Shown: piece after piece, positions 31,633-39,461 of the stretch
How the letters are laid out: the number at the start of each line of letters is the position of its first letter
Position numbering within the stretch: position 1 is the stretch's first letter
NCBI GenBank assembly: GCA_003281625.1
Contig: QCBL01000008.1
Coordinates: forward strand, 1 to 64,000
Source of the DNA: Prochlorococcus sp. AG-347-I04
GTDB taxonomy: Bacteria; Cyanobacteriota; Cyanobacteriia; PCC-6307; Cyanobiaceae
Reading direction: 5' to 3'
DNA: 64,000 bases
The notes under the pieces: model-generated
Told to the model about the DNA's origin: nothing
Seen by the model: the letters and a program-made list of their open reading frames with translations, nothing else
Databases searched by the model: none
Program-made: the position numbers and the translations under genes

Positions 31633-31730
31633 ATATCAATGGATCCGTCACCATTTCTTCCCCAAACAACCATGGCAATTGAAAATGTAAAAATTGCAGC
31701 CAAAGCTGCCCAGCCTATTTGAAAGATCAT
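31629..31730 (-). CDS. petN: Cytochrome b6f complex subunit PetN
   Basis: PetN is the smallest subunit of the cytochrome b6f complex, a single thylakoid membrane helix. The 33-aa product begins [19 protein letters not shown] and ends [14 protein letters not shown], nearly the canonical PetN sequence. It runs from ATG at 31730 to TGA at 31629. The following 46-aa frame overlaps it by four bases. Confidence 0.95.
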
Positions 31731-31847
31731 TGAAAATTAATAGTTTTTATAAATATAACAGAACTTCAAAATTTTTTATTCATTTAAGAGATAAATTTTA
31801 TTTCTCAGAAACAAAATTTTATCAATAGAATAATAATAAATTAAAAA

Positions 31848-32126
31848 TTGGGTAGGCTAGTTTTAAACCATAGTACTAATATTGAAGGTCTAATCCCAAT
31901 ACTTCAAAGGTTAGCACTAAACATAAATATTAAGACGATAACTCCAGCGGTTATATCAAGAGCCAGAGGAAAATCCTCTAAATTGATAATTAGATTGTCA
32001 GTGAAAACTATAAACGGATATAAAGCAATAGCAAGAAAAGGCAAAACAGCCCAAGAAGTTTTTATTTCAACAGATTTAAGTAAAGATGAATTAAAAGAAA
32101 TTATAGATACTTATAATGTAAAGTAA
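31848..32126 (+). CDS. DUF2103-like small protein
   Basis: This is a 92-aa soluble protein starting at TTG with MGRLVLNHSTNIEGLIPILQ. The sequence GLIPIL and ITPAVISRARGKSSKLIIRLSV resembles the cyanobacterial DUF2103 family, sometimes labelled metal-binding. I see no obvious metal-ligand cluster beyond one His. The function is unknown. It diverges from petN and marks the left edge of the small-gene region. Confidence 0.7.
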   Translation: MGRLVLNHSTNIEGLIPILQRLALNINIKTITPAVISRARGKSSKLIIRLSVKTINGYKAIARKGKTAQEVFISTDLSKDELKEIIDTYNVK

Positions 32127-32168
32127 TCAAAATTTAAAAATAACTAGCAAATAGTCAAAGAATAAACA

Positions 32169-32375
32169 ATGAAATTGGTATTAAATTTATCAATGTTTTT
32201 ATTGGCATTTTTTTTATTAAGTAATGAATCATTCCCACTTACTGATTACCAAATAAAAAGAATTTGCGCAAAGAAAAAAAGAATAACCTCATGTATAAAC
32301 AATTTACAAGAGAAAAGATTTGATCTCCAAAAAGGTAAGCGAATTGAAATCCCAGTAAAACCTTTTAAAAGGTAA
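32169..32375 (+). CDS. Small exported hypothetical protein, 68 aa
   Basis: Not recognised. The N-terminus is a good signal peptide or single helix (MKLVLNLSMFLLAFFLLSNESFP), followed by about 45 basic residues with two Cys (ICAKKKRITSCINN), which could form a disulfide in the periplasm. It sits 42 bases after the DUF2103-like gene on the same strand. Confidence 0.6.
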   Translation: MKLVLNLSMFLLAFFLLSNESFPLTDYQIKRICAKKKRITSCINNLQEKRFDLQKGKRIEIPVKPFKR

Positions 32376-32389
32376 TTCAAAATTGAATT

Positions 32390-32659
32390 TTAAATTTCAA
32401 ATTCTAGTTCGAAAAGATTAAAAGCATTTTTATAGTTTGTGAAAAGTTCTTCTGAATTTTCAGTAAATCCTTGTTGTTCATAATCTTCTTTTAATTCATC
32501 ATATAAGCAAACCACTCTGTTAAAAGCGCTCATATATTCTTTTTGTATTTCTTCATCATCGATATCATAAATTTTTGCCAATACTAATTCGACATTTTTT
32601 TTGGATGAATATATTTTTCTCTCAAAATCTTTATTTAACTTCCTTCTTTTTTTTGCCAT
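32390..32659 (-). CDS. Hypothetical acidic helical protein, 89 aa
   Basis: Not recognised. It has a very basic N-terminus (MAKKRRKLNKDFERK), then a largely acidic, helical body (DIDDEEIQKEYMSAF, ELKEDYEQQGFTENSEELF). No membrane segment is present. It converges with the preceding gene. Codon and amino-acid use match the neighbourhood, so it is probably a genuine gene. Confidence 0.6.
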   Translation of the reverse strand: MAKKRRKLNKDFERKIYSSKKNVELVLAKIYDIDDEEIQKEYMSAFNRVVCLYDELKEDYEQQGFTENSEELFTNYKNAFNLFELEFEI

Positions 32660-32787
32660 TTAAAAATCTTAAATACAGATTAACAATACTCAAATTCATA
32701 GATAAATTAAATTAAAACTTATAAAATAAAAATATAGTTTCCAAATCAAAATAAAACCTCTACATTCCATTTAAATCATTTGATGAT

Positions 32788-33225
32788 ATGAATAAAAAAG
32801 AAACAACTAATTCTAAAGAGGTTAGAACCCAAAATTATGAAGCCAAGAAAATGAATACTTCCGAAAATTTAAAGAAAAAGAAAGACAAGGATCTTCCATG
32901 GTGGGTGGAGTTATTATTTGTTCAGATAGGTTTACCAGATAAATTACTAGTAAAAATATTAAAAGCAAAAAAAACTTCAAAAGAATTTATTAAAAATGAT
33001 AAGAGATCATTAATAACATTTTTGTTTGTAATTGCTACATTAGCCTATTTTTATCCAGTTATTAAACATGCAAAAAATATATTAGATTGCGAATCGATTG
33101 CCAAAAATTATATTATTAGAAATAAAAATATAATTGGAATTAATAATAAGGAAGTAAAAATGTTATCTACAAATTTTTGTTATGGTGGCGAAGAAATCTA
33201 TGAAATAGAAAATTTAAGAAATTAA
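32788..33225 (+). CDS. Hypothetical single-span membrane protein, 145 aa
   Basis: Not recognised. A Lys-rich N-terminal region (residues 1-32) is followed by an amphipathic stretch (LPWWVELLFVQIGLPDKLLVKIL) and one membrane helix (about 74-91). A short extracytoplasmic domain comes after it, with Cys residues near 101 and 133. The segment FYPVIKHAKNILDC resembles LSPVVKEAKYKNQC in the protein at 61,524-61,781, so the two may be distant paralogues. Confidence 0.6.
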   Translation: MNKKETTNSKEVRTQNYEAKKMNTSENLKKKKDKDLPWWVELLFVQIGLPDKLLVKILKAKKTSKEFIKNDKRSLITFLFVIATLAYFYPVIKHAKNILDCESIAKNYIIRNKNIIGINNKEVKMLSTNFCYGGEEIYEIENLRN

Positions 33226-33306
33226 ATATTTAATTATTTTCTATTAATAGCCGTTCCAATATTATAATAGTAACTTTAAGTTAAATAAAGTTTGTATTTT
33301 TATACT

Positions 33307-33483
33307 ATGACTGATATAAAACAAAAAAAAGAAAACGTAAAAATGCATTTAAAAGATTTAAGACAAAACTTAAAGAAAATGCATTTAGAAGTTACTGAAG
33401 AATTAATATTACCAAATCCAGATGATGTAAAAAAATTGATGAATAAAATGGATAAACTATTAAAAATAATAGAATTAAAATAA
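33307..33483 (+). CDS. Small helical protein, 58 aa, paralogue of the gene at 34,729
   Basis: Not recognised functionally. It is an all-helical, charged protein. The pattern LRQNLKKMHLEV...LILPNPDDVKKLMNKMDKLL matches LRLELREMHQML...LLPDLNEAKEVHAQLDALL in the reverse-strand gene at 34,729-34,926, with the same spacing of helix, proline turn and second helix. The frame is open from 33292, but MTDIKQKK at 33307 is the more plausible start. Confidence 0.6.
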   Translation: MTDIKQKKENVKMHLKDLRQNLKKMHLEVTEELILPNPDDVKKLMNKMDKLLKIIELK

Positions 33484-33524
33484 ACTATAATTTAAATAAT
33501 TTGGGATCATCAAAAGTAAAGAAA

Positions 33525-33875
33525 ATGTACATAATAAAACAATTTTCACAAATAATACTAATCGCAATTTTCTTAAGTTCTTGTAAGACATCAATTAATA
33601 AAGAGTATCCCTTGAAAAATTTGGAAAAAAATATTAATGAAAATCGTAATTCGGAAAAGAAGAGTATGGAAATAAGGTTTTCCTGTGAAGAGGATGGTAT
33701 TTCAGAATACTTAGATGATGGATGGAAAATCTTAAAAGAAGATTCTCAAGAAAAAGTTTGTACCTGGAAATCTGTTCCTGCTACGAAAGATTGTAATATG
33801 GAAAAAGATAAAGGATGCAAAATAACAAAGCCAGATAAAATAGGTGAAGAGAAAATTTACTTGTTAGAAAAATAA
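33525..33875 (+). CDS. Small predicted lipoprotein, 116 aa
   Basis: Not recognised beyond its export signal. From ATG 33525 it has a lipoprotein signal (MYIIKQFSQIILIAIFLSSC) with lipobox LSSC and Cys at residue 20. The mature part has four further Cys, which could form two disulfides (FSCEEDG, KVCTWK, KDCNMEKDKGCK). The frame opens at 33501, but only the 33525 start gives a clean signal peptide. Confidence 0.65.
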   Translation: MYIIKQFSQIILIAIFLSSCKTSINKEYPLKNLEKNINENRNSEKKSMEIRFSCEEDGISEYLDDGWKILKEDSQEKVCTWKSVPATKDCNMEKDKGCKITKPDKIGEEKIYLLEK

Positions 33876-33884
33876 ACTAAATAT

Positions 33885-34013
33885 ATGACTACAAAACCAG
33901 AGCATTTAATTAAGTTAATATTTAAGAAATTAACAGCCTATAAGAGTAAAAAAATATTCTTAGAAAAAGAAAATCTGAATAAATTTATTCTTTCTCTTTT
34001 CAAAGAAAACTGA
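33885..34013 (+). CDS. Possible 42-aa basic peptide
   Basis: This short ATG-to-TGA frame lies nine bases after the lipoprotein gene. The product is basic and amphipathic (MTTKPEHLIKLIFKKLTAYK, ending SLFKEN) with no clear membrane span. The only support is position and typical amino-acid use, so it may not be translated. Confidence 0.35.
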   Translation: MTTKPEHLIKLIFKKLTAYKSKKIFLEKENLNKFILSLFKEN

Positions 34014-34072
34014 ATAAGAGACTTATTAAATTTTATTGCTATATTTGATTTAATATTTTTAAAGATATAGAT

Positions 34073-34168
34073 ATGGATAATTTTTCTTCATTGACTATTA
34101 CCTTAGTAATTATTTTTATAGCAAGTCTTTATTTTTTATTAAGGGTTACTTCAAATACAAAGAACTAG
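34073..34168 (+). CDS. 31-aa single-helix membrane peptide
   Basis: This ATG-started frame encodes MDNFSSLTITLVIIFIASLY followed by a short polar tail ending SNTKN. Nearly the whole peptide is one membrane helix, like small photosystem subunits, but I cannot match it to any known Psb/Psa/Pet peptide. It is one of many such peptides in this window. Confidence 0.45.
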   Translation: MDNFSSLTITLVIIFIASLYFLLRVTSNTKN

Positions 34169-34184
34169 AAATTATTTTATATTT

Positions 34185-34367
34185 CTAGATGATCGGATCA
34201 TCTCTAATCAGTAAAACTGTATGCTTGTTTAAACCATCGTTAATCCATTCTTTATACTCTTCTAGTACGCACTTTTTATCAGAATTATCTAGTAGATTAA
34301 TTCTTTTTTTTGCATTATCTAAAGCTAATTTAATACAGTATTTATAATCATTATTATTCTCTTTCAT
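34185..34367 (-). CDS. Hypothetical protein, 60 aa
   Basis: Not recognised. It is a hydrophilic, helical product (YCIKLALDNAKKRINLLD, then CVLEEYKEWINDGL) with a C-terminal strand HTVLLIRDDPII. Two Cys are present. It converges with the 31-aa peptide gene. Confidence 0.5.
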   Translation of the reverse strand: MKENNNDYKYCIKLALDNAKKRINLLDNSDKKCVLEEYKEWINDGLNKHTVLLIRDDPII

Positions 34368-34509
34368 AAGTTTTTATTAAATATTAGTAAAAATTATTAC
34401 TAATTCTGTATTGAAAATTACAATAAAAAGCGTTGAATTGATAAGAGTATCAAACAATACTGAAGAAATTTTAATATATTTGAGATAATAAAGTTTTTAT
34501 AGAAATCTC

Positions 34510-34704
34510 ATGTCATACGAAGCAGGAAGCAAAGAATGTAGACATTTAATTGAAGCCAAGGAAAGCCTCCTATCAGCATTAGATGCGTTAAGCAATATAA
34601 ATTCGACAGATCTAATACAAATCCAAATTAAAGAAATTTACAATAAATTAGAACTGATGCATGACAATCGAAAAAAAATAGAATCAGCTACAAATTATCT
34701 ATAA
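34510..34704 (+). CDS. Hypothetical helical protein, 64 aa
   Basis: Not recognised. It is predicted all-helical (CRHLIEAKESLLSALDALSN then IQIQIKEIYNKLELMHDNRK), probably a two-helix hairpin. It has no membrane segment. It converges with the 65-aa gene at 34,729, which is also helical. Confidence 0.5.
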   Translation: MSYEAGSKECRHLIEAKESLLSALDALSNINSTDLIQIQIKEIYNKLELMHDNRKKIESATNYL

Positions 34705-34728
34705 TTTATTTAAATTAAATTGAAGAGT

Positions 34729-34926
34729 TCAAAATTGGCTTTTTATCTTATTTACTTTGTTTTCTGACAATAAATCCAATAAAGCATCAAGTTGAGCATG
34801 AACTTCCTTAGCTTCATTAAGATCTGGCAACAAATCTTCTTTGATAAGCATTTGATGCATCTCTCTAAGCTCTAACCTTATATATCTAAGGTGAGAACAA
34901 ACTTCCTCTCTCTTAGTTGCACTCAT
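34729..34926 (-). CDS. Small helical protein, 65 aa, paralogue of the gene at 33,307
   Basis: Not recognised functionally. It begins MSATKREEVCSHLRYIRLEL and shares with the gene at 33,307 the motif LRxxLxxMHxxL, a Leu-Pro turn about ten residues on, and a terminal LDxLL helix. The two are 1.2 kb apart on opposite strands. Confidence 0.6.
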   Translation of the reverse strand: MSATKREEVCSHLRYIRLELREMHQMLIKEDLLPDLNEAKEVHAQLDALLDLLSENKVNKIKSQF

Positions 34927-35062
34927 ATTTGCTTTATAGTCCTAATATTATACAATACAGTCTTTTTTGATCCCCATATTAGTTTTTTTAAATTTAAAAA
35001 TTATTTTAAAACCCATAAAATATAAAAATCTTTTAAATTCGTGTTGTAGTAATATATCCTTC

Positions 35063-35236
35063 ATGAAAAAGAAAAAATCAAAAAAGAATCAATCTAATTC
35101 AAATTTAAAAGATCAAAAAATAGGGCCGACGAAAAATTCTGCAAAATTAGTTCTTTTTGTATTTGGAATAGGTCCAATTATTGGCATATTAGTATTTTTA
35201 TACAGTAAGGGATTTTTTAATTCACCAACTATTTAA
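35063..35236 (+). CDS. Small membrane protein, 57 aa
   Basis: Not recognised. From ATG 35063 it has a basic N-terminus (MKKKKSKKNQSNSNL) and one membrane helix (about 29-49, LVLFVFGIGPIIGILVFLYS). The open frame starts at 34967, but the upstream part is AT-rich and hydrophobic in a way that fits untranslated DNA, so the later start is preferred. Widespread small proteins of this shape occur in picocyanobacteria. Confidence 0.6.
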   Translation: MKKKKSKKNQSNSNLKDQKIGPTKNSAKLVLFVFGIGPIIGILVFLYSKGFFNSPTI

Positions 35237-35306
35237 ATCTCAGGCACTTAAATTTAAATTTCATTATTAATTCTAAATGATTAATCTTTATAAAATTTAA
35301 AAATAA

Positions 35307-35510
35307 TTATTTAAATTTTTTTAATGAAAATATCCTAAATTCTGCCATTTTTCTGGCATCTTCTGGATTAGATATTAAAAAAGGGTGATCTGATAAAAGT
35401 TCAAATACCTTATCTATCTTTAAACGTATATCATCACAATCAATATTTTCCCATTCCTCATCAAATGACATTGCAAAGCTATCAGCATTATCGTATAGTT
35501 TATTTTTCAT
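35307..35510 (-). CDS. Hypothetical acidic protein, 67 aa
   Basis: Not recognised. It has an acidic N-terminal half (FDEEWENIDCDDIRLKIDKV), then FELLSDHPFLISNPEDARKM and a basic end (FSLKKFK). It is soluble, mostly helical, with no motif that I can name. Confidence 0.5.
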   Translation of the reverse strand: MKNKLYDNADSFAMSFDEEWENIDCDDIRLKIDKVFELLSDHPFLISNPEDARKMAEFRIFSLKKFK

Positions 35511-35729
35511 AATATTTGGAATTTAAATAAAGAAAATTTCAGAAATCCTACCTAGTCTAAAATAGTAATTATAAGAAGCAGATAAAAATATCCTCAGGAC
35601 TATTTGAGAAATGATTTTGTATGAATGTTCTTTAAAATTATACTTTAAATCTTATTATTTAAATTTACACAAAAATACTATTAATCAAAAATCTGATTTT
35701 ATTTGACAGAAGTGTTACAATACTGACAT

Positions 35730-36110
35730 ATGGAAAGACTTATGGAAAATAAAGTCAAAAGAATAGGATATCTTCCTAGAAAAAGAGTACTTGAAATTAT
35801 TGATGAAATATCCAAGAGCGAGTCTATAAGTAGATCTAAGGTGGTTGGAATATTAGTTGAGGAAGCGTTAGATGCAAGAGGAATCGCGAATTTTGGATAT
35901 AGTAATATCAGTAAGTCAAATACATACAAGTCGGATAATTTAAAAGATCTCCAAAATGAAAATGCACACTTAAAAGATGCTGAAGACGAATTTGTTGATG
36001 ATAGTGGTTACACGGTTTCATCTCACAAAACTTTAGACCGCTCAATATCTTCTGCAGATATTGAATTAGCAAATAAGATAAATATTCTTAAGAAATCAGG
36101 ATTAATATGA
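35730..36110 (+). CDS. Possible ribbon-helix-helix DNA-binding protein, 126 aa
   Basis: The N-terminal 50 residues have a layout that could be a ribbon-helix-helix (CopG/Arc-like) fold: a short strand (KRIGYLPRK), helix A (VLEIIDEISKSES) and helix B after ISRSKVVGILVEEALDARG. The rest (55-126) is polar and low complexity. If correct, it would be a small repressor, perhaps of itself or of the DUF2130 gene 131 bases downstream. There is no antitoxin-toxin partner in overlap. The assignment is tentative. Confidence 0.5.
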   Translation: MERLMENKVKRIGYLPRKRVLEIIDEISKSESISRSKVVGILVEEALDARGIANFGYSNISKSNTYKSDNLKDLQNENAHLKDAEDEFVDDSGYTVSSHKTLDRSISSADIELANKINILKKSGLI

Positions 36111-36241
36111 CTTTTATTGAGTAATTATTTTATTTATTAATGCATAAAATTGAATCATTGTTTATTCTTAGTCAAGAATAATATTCTTTTTACATAATTC
36201 GAATATTAAATCCTTTCTAATATTAATTTTGTAATTAAAAA

Positions 36242-37561
36242 ATGAAAGATATTAAATGTCCTTCATGCGGCAAAACTTTCCGAATTGATCCCAGCAGCTT
36301 TGAAGAAATACTTCTTCAGATAAAAGACGAAGAATTTAACAAACAAATTAAAGAGAGACTTATTTTGGCTGAAGAAGATAATAAAAAATCTTTGGAAATT
36401 TTAAAACGTGAGTTAAAAATAAAGTTAATAGAGCAAAATCGCATTAAAGAGTCGGAGATCCAAACTCTTGAATCTAAATTAAAAATATCTGAAGAGAAGA
36501 AAACAAATGCTCTAAATGATTTAAAAAATCAAGCAACAAATAAAATTAATTCGTTGAATAATGAATTAATCAAGTTGAAGGATGAAATTAAAAACCAGTC
36601 TTTAATTTCAGAATTATCTTTAAAAAACAAAGTTAGTGAAGCTGTTACTAATTTAGAAAAAGAAAACTCATCGCTAACAAATTCCATTGAAAAGATGAGA
36701 CTTGAACATTCAATTAATGAAAAATTAATTGAAGAAAAGTTTAAAAACAAAATTAGTGAAAGGGACTTGACTATTCAGGAGTTAAGAGAAATGAAATCTA
36801 GATTATCTACAAAGATGATAGGAGAAACTTTAGAAATTCATTGCGAAACACAATTTAATCTGAATCGTGCCTCTGCATTTAAAAACTCTTATTTCGAAAA
36901 GGATAATGATGCCACTTCAGGAAGTAAAGGTGACTATATATTTAGAGAATTTGATGAAAATAAAACTGAAGTCGTATCTATAATGTTTGAGATGAAGAAT
37001 GAAAGTTTAAATGGAACTAATAAAAGAAAAAACGAAGATTTTTTAAAAGAATTAGATAAAGATAGAAGACAAAAATCTTGTGAATATGCAGTTCTCGTAT
37101 CGCTTTTAGAACCAGATAGTGAACTATATAATGCTGGCATAGTAGATGTTTCTCATAGATTCCCAAAAATGTATGTCATAAGACCTCAATTTTTCTTGCC
37201 CATTATTTCTCTGCTAAGAAATGCCTCTATGGAAACTTTAAAATACAAATCACAAATTGATTTAATGAAACGTGAGAATTTTGACATAACTAATTTTGAA
37301 AGTACTCTTGAGCAATTCAAAAATGCAGTTGGTAAAAATGTTTCACTTGCCCAAGATAGATTTAATGATGCAATTTCAGAAATTGATAAATCAATAACTC
37401 ATTTACAAAAAACTAAAGAGGCTTTAGTTCTCTCAAAAAAACATCTTTTATCTGCTGACAGCAAATCTCAAGATTTGACAGTAAAGAAATTAACTAGAAA
37501 TAACCCTACCATGAAGAAAAAGTTTAATGATTTAAATAATTTCGAAGATGAAGTAGCCTAA
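36242..37561 (+). CDS. DUF2130 domain protein with zinc finger and coiled coil
   Basis: The protein is 439 aa. An N-terminal CxxC (KCPSCGKTF, Cys6 and Cys9) is followed by a long coiled coil (about 25-190). A DUF2130 domain (about 190-335) has the conserved GETLEIHCETQFN, SGSKGDYIFREFD and VSIMFEMKNE. The latter acidic/Lys pattern resembles a restriction-endonuclease-like core. A second coiled coil lies near the C-terminus. Function is unproven. The architecture suggests a DNA-associated nuclease or scaffold, and its place next to a repair module is suggestive only. Confidence 0.8.
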   Translation: MKDIKCPSCGKTFRIDPSSFEEILLQIKDEEFNKQIKERLILAEEDNKKSLEILKRELKIKLIEQNRIKESEIQTLESKLKISEEKKTNALNDLKNQATNKINSLNNELIKLKDEIKNQSLISELSLKNKVSEAVTNLEKENSSLTNSIEKMRLEHSINEKLIEEKFKNKISERDLTIQELREMKSRLSTKMIGETLEIHCETQFNLNRASAFKNSYFEKDNDATSGSKGDYIFREFDENKTEVVSIMFEMKNESLNGTNKRKNEDFLKELDKDRRQKSCEYAVLVSLLEPDSELYNAGIVDVSHRFPKMYVIRPQFFLPIISLLRNASMETLKYKSQIDLMKRENFDITNFESTLEQFKNAVGKNVSLAQDRFNDAISEIDKSITHLQKTKEALVLSKKHLLSADSKSQDLTVKKLTRNNPTMKKKFNDLNNFEDEVA

Positions 37562-37657
37562 TAAAAAAGTTTTCGAAATTAATAATAGTTTAAAAATATA
37601 TTTAATTTCTAATTTATAAATATACTATAAATAACAAATTACATAGTAAAGAAAATA

Positions 37658-37939
37658 ATGTCTATCAACATTCCTATTTTTAGTATTGCCAAAGATCTTA
37701 ATGTTGAGAGTAATAGAATATTACTAGCCTGCAAGAAACTTGGAATAAATGCAAAAGGTGCGGCAAAAAGATTAAATGAAGAAGAATTAGAAAAAATTAA
37801 AAGTTATTTTGAAATGGGCAAAAATGTATCAGATGAAGTGATCAATTTAAATAAAGTTAAAACCAAAAGCAGTTCTAAAAAAATTGCAGAAAAGATTAAG
37901 ATAAAATATTTTGCAAACAGACTTATTCGTAAATCTTAA
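37658..37939 (+). CDS. Stand-alone IF2_N-like domain protein, 93 aa
   Basis: The first half resembles the small helical domain found at the N-terminus of translation initiation factor IF-2: IPIFSIAKDLNVESNRILLACKKLG-type spacing, then INAKGAAKRLNEEELEKIKSYF. The second half is basic and unstructured, ending KIKYFANRLIRKS. It has no GTPase part. IF2_N-like domains also occur outside IF-2 as RNA- or ribosome-binding modules, so a role in RNA binding is possible. Confidence 0.65.
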   Translation: MSINIPIFSIAKDLNVESNRILLACKKLGINAKGAAKRLNEEELEKIKSYFEMGKNVSDEVINLNKVKTKSSSKKIAEKIKIKYFANRLIRKS

Positions 37940-38023
37940 ATAAAAATAATTTTTCCTAATTAATTTAAGGAATAAGCCACAGAAGAAAAAAAAAATAACT
38001 TATCATAAGTAAAAATACTTAAG

Positions 38024-38437
38024 ATGAGCATAAGTAAAATTTTAAATTCTCTTGAAAAATCGTGGGAAAGAGATGATATCCTTTTAAATTTAAAGAAGGG
38101 ATCAGGAACAGATGAGATAGTTAATGAATTTCTTATGAAAAACGAAAGGCAAATTAAAGAATTAAACTCTTTATTAAGACCAAAAGATATTGATTTATTA
38201 AATCAAGTTGAACAACTCTCAACTTGCGAATCTAAATTAATAAATGAGATTAAAAATTTAAATTACTTAAAAAATAATGAAAATCATCACATTCTGAATC
38301 AGAAAAATATTGTGCCATCTAATAGAGTTTTTTTTAACAAAATCAGTTCATTCATGATTAATTGGAGTAACAAATTTGTAGTTATTGCTTTAATAACAAT
38401 TTCAGCCGTAGCTTTATCAAAACAAGCGTGGACATAA
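38024..38437 (+). CDS. Hypothetical membrane-anchored protein, 137 aa
   Basis: Not recognised. It has a soluble helical N-terminal region of about 110 residues (EIVNEFLMKNERQIKELNSLL, LLNQVEQLSTCESKLINEI), then a C-terminal membrane helix (about 115-132, KFVVIALITISAVALS). It is thus a tail-anchored type. It is 35 bases upstream of the exonuclease gene and may be in the same transcript. Confidence 0.6.
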   Translation: MSISKILNSLEKSWERDDILLNLKKGSGTDEIVNEFLMKNERQIKELNSLLRPKDIDLLNQVEQLSTCESKLINEIKNLNYLKNNENHHILNQKNIVPSNRVFFNKISSFMINWSNKFVVIALITISAVALSKQAWT

Positions 38438-38472
38438 TTAGCTAAATTAACTTCATTGTAAGAGATGTAGTT

Positions 38473-39459
38473 TTGAAAACTCAACAAGAATATTTAATTA
38501 GATATAAAGATGGAAATCTTTATTGTGAACTTGCTGATATTTGGATTGATCCAAGCAAGCCAGTAAAAAAGGCATTAATAACTCATGCTCATTTTGATCA
38601 CTTTACATTTGGCTGTGAAGAATACATTTCTACTAAGGAAACTGCGATACTTCTAAAAGAAAGAGTTGGAGAAAATATCAAAATTAAGACTTATGAATTT
38701 GAAGAACAATTTAAGATAAATGGCATTAATATTTCTTTTCATCCATCCGGTCACATCCTTGGATCTAGTCAAATAAGGTTTATTTTTGCTGAAGAAAAAT
38801 GGTTAATTTCCGGTGACTTTAAGCTTCAAAAAGATGAGACTTGCAAACAATATGAAATAGTAAAAACTGATTATTTAATAAGCGAATGTACTTTTGGTTT
38901 GCCAATATTTAAGTGGGATGAATCAAAGAAGATAGCAAATGATATTTCAAAATGGATAACTAATTCACCAGAAAAAACTTCTTTACTTTTCTGTTATTCA
39001 CTTGGAAAAGCTCAGAGATTATTAAACGAAATTAGTCAAACAAATTTTAAAGGCAATATTTATTCCCATGGCAGTATTCATAGAATGAATAATATTTATA
39101 AAAAACTTGGAATTAATATTAAAGATTCTATAAAAATAGAAAATAAAAAAAAGATTGATGAACTTAAAGGAAGTCTAATATTATTGCCGCCATCTTTAAG
39201 TAAGGGCCCTTATCTAAAAAATTTCAAAAATATTCAAACAGCTTTTGCAAGTGGATGGATGTCAATAAGAGCTCTAAGAAAAAGGTCAGGTTATGACAAG
39301 GGATTTCCAATCTCGGATCATGCAGATTGGGATGGAATACTGGAAGTAGTAAAAAAGTCTGAAGCAAAAAATGTTTTTTTTCATCATGGAGATAGTGAAG
39401 CTTTAAGTAAATTTTTAGTTGAGAAGGAATTAATAAATGTTCTTTTCTTCGGTAAATAA
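38473..39459 (+). CDS. Ligase-associated DNA damage response exonuclease (metallo-beta-lactamase fold)
   Basis: This is the exonuclease of the four-gene ligase-associated repair module. The protein is 328 aa. The beta-lactamase/beta-CASP metal site HAHFDH is at residues 38-43 (H38, H40, D42, H43), with SGHILGSSQ near 95, SGDFK, SECTFG, the C-terminal SDHADWDG and FHHGD. It begins at TTG 38473 and ends two bases before the ligase start. In other bacteria this family member is co-encoded with an ATP-dependent ligase, an Lhr-like helicase and a phosphoesterase. All four are present here in that set. Confidence 0.92.
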   Translation: MKTQQEYLIRYKDGNLYCELADIWIDPSKPVKKALITHAHFDHFTFGCEEYISTKETAILLKERVGENIKIKTYEFEEQFKINGINISFHPSGHILGSSQIRFIFAEEKWLISGDFKLQKDETCKQYEIVKTDYLISECTFGLPIFKWDESKKIANDISKWITNSPEKTSLLFCYSLGKAQRLLNEISQTNFKGNIYSHGSIHRMNNIYKKLGINIKDSIKIENKKKIDELKGSLILLPPSLSKGPYLKNFKNIQTAFASGWMSIRALRKRSGYDKGFPISDHADWDGILEVVKKSEAKNVFFHHGDSEALSKFLVEKELINVLFFGK

Positions 39460-39461
39460 AT

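Noticed and set aside
36164-36179. ATTCTT/AAGAAT hairpin after the RHH-like gene
   Set aside because: A six-base AT-rich stem with four-base loop is expected by chance in this composition. It is not reported as a terminator.
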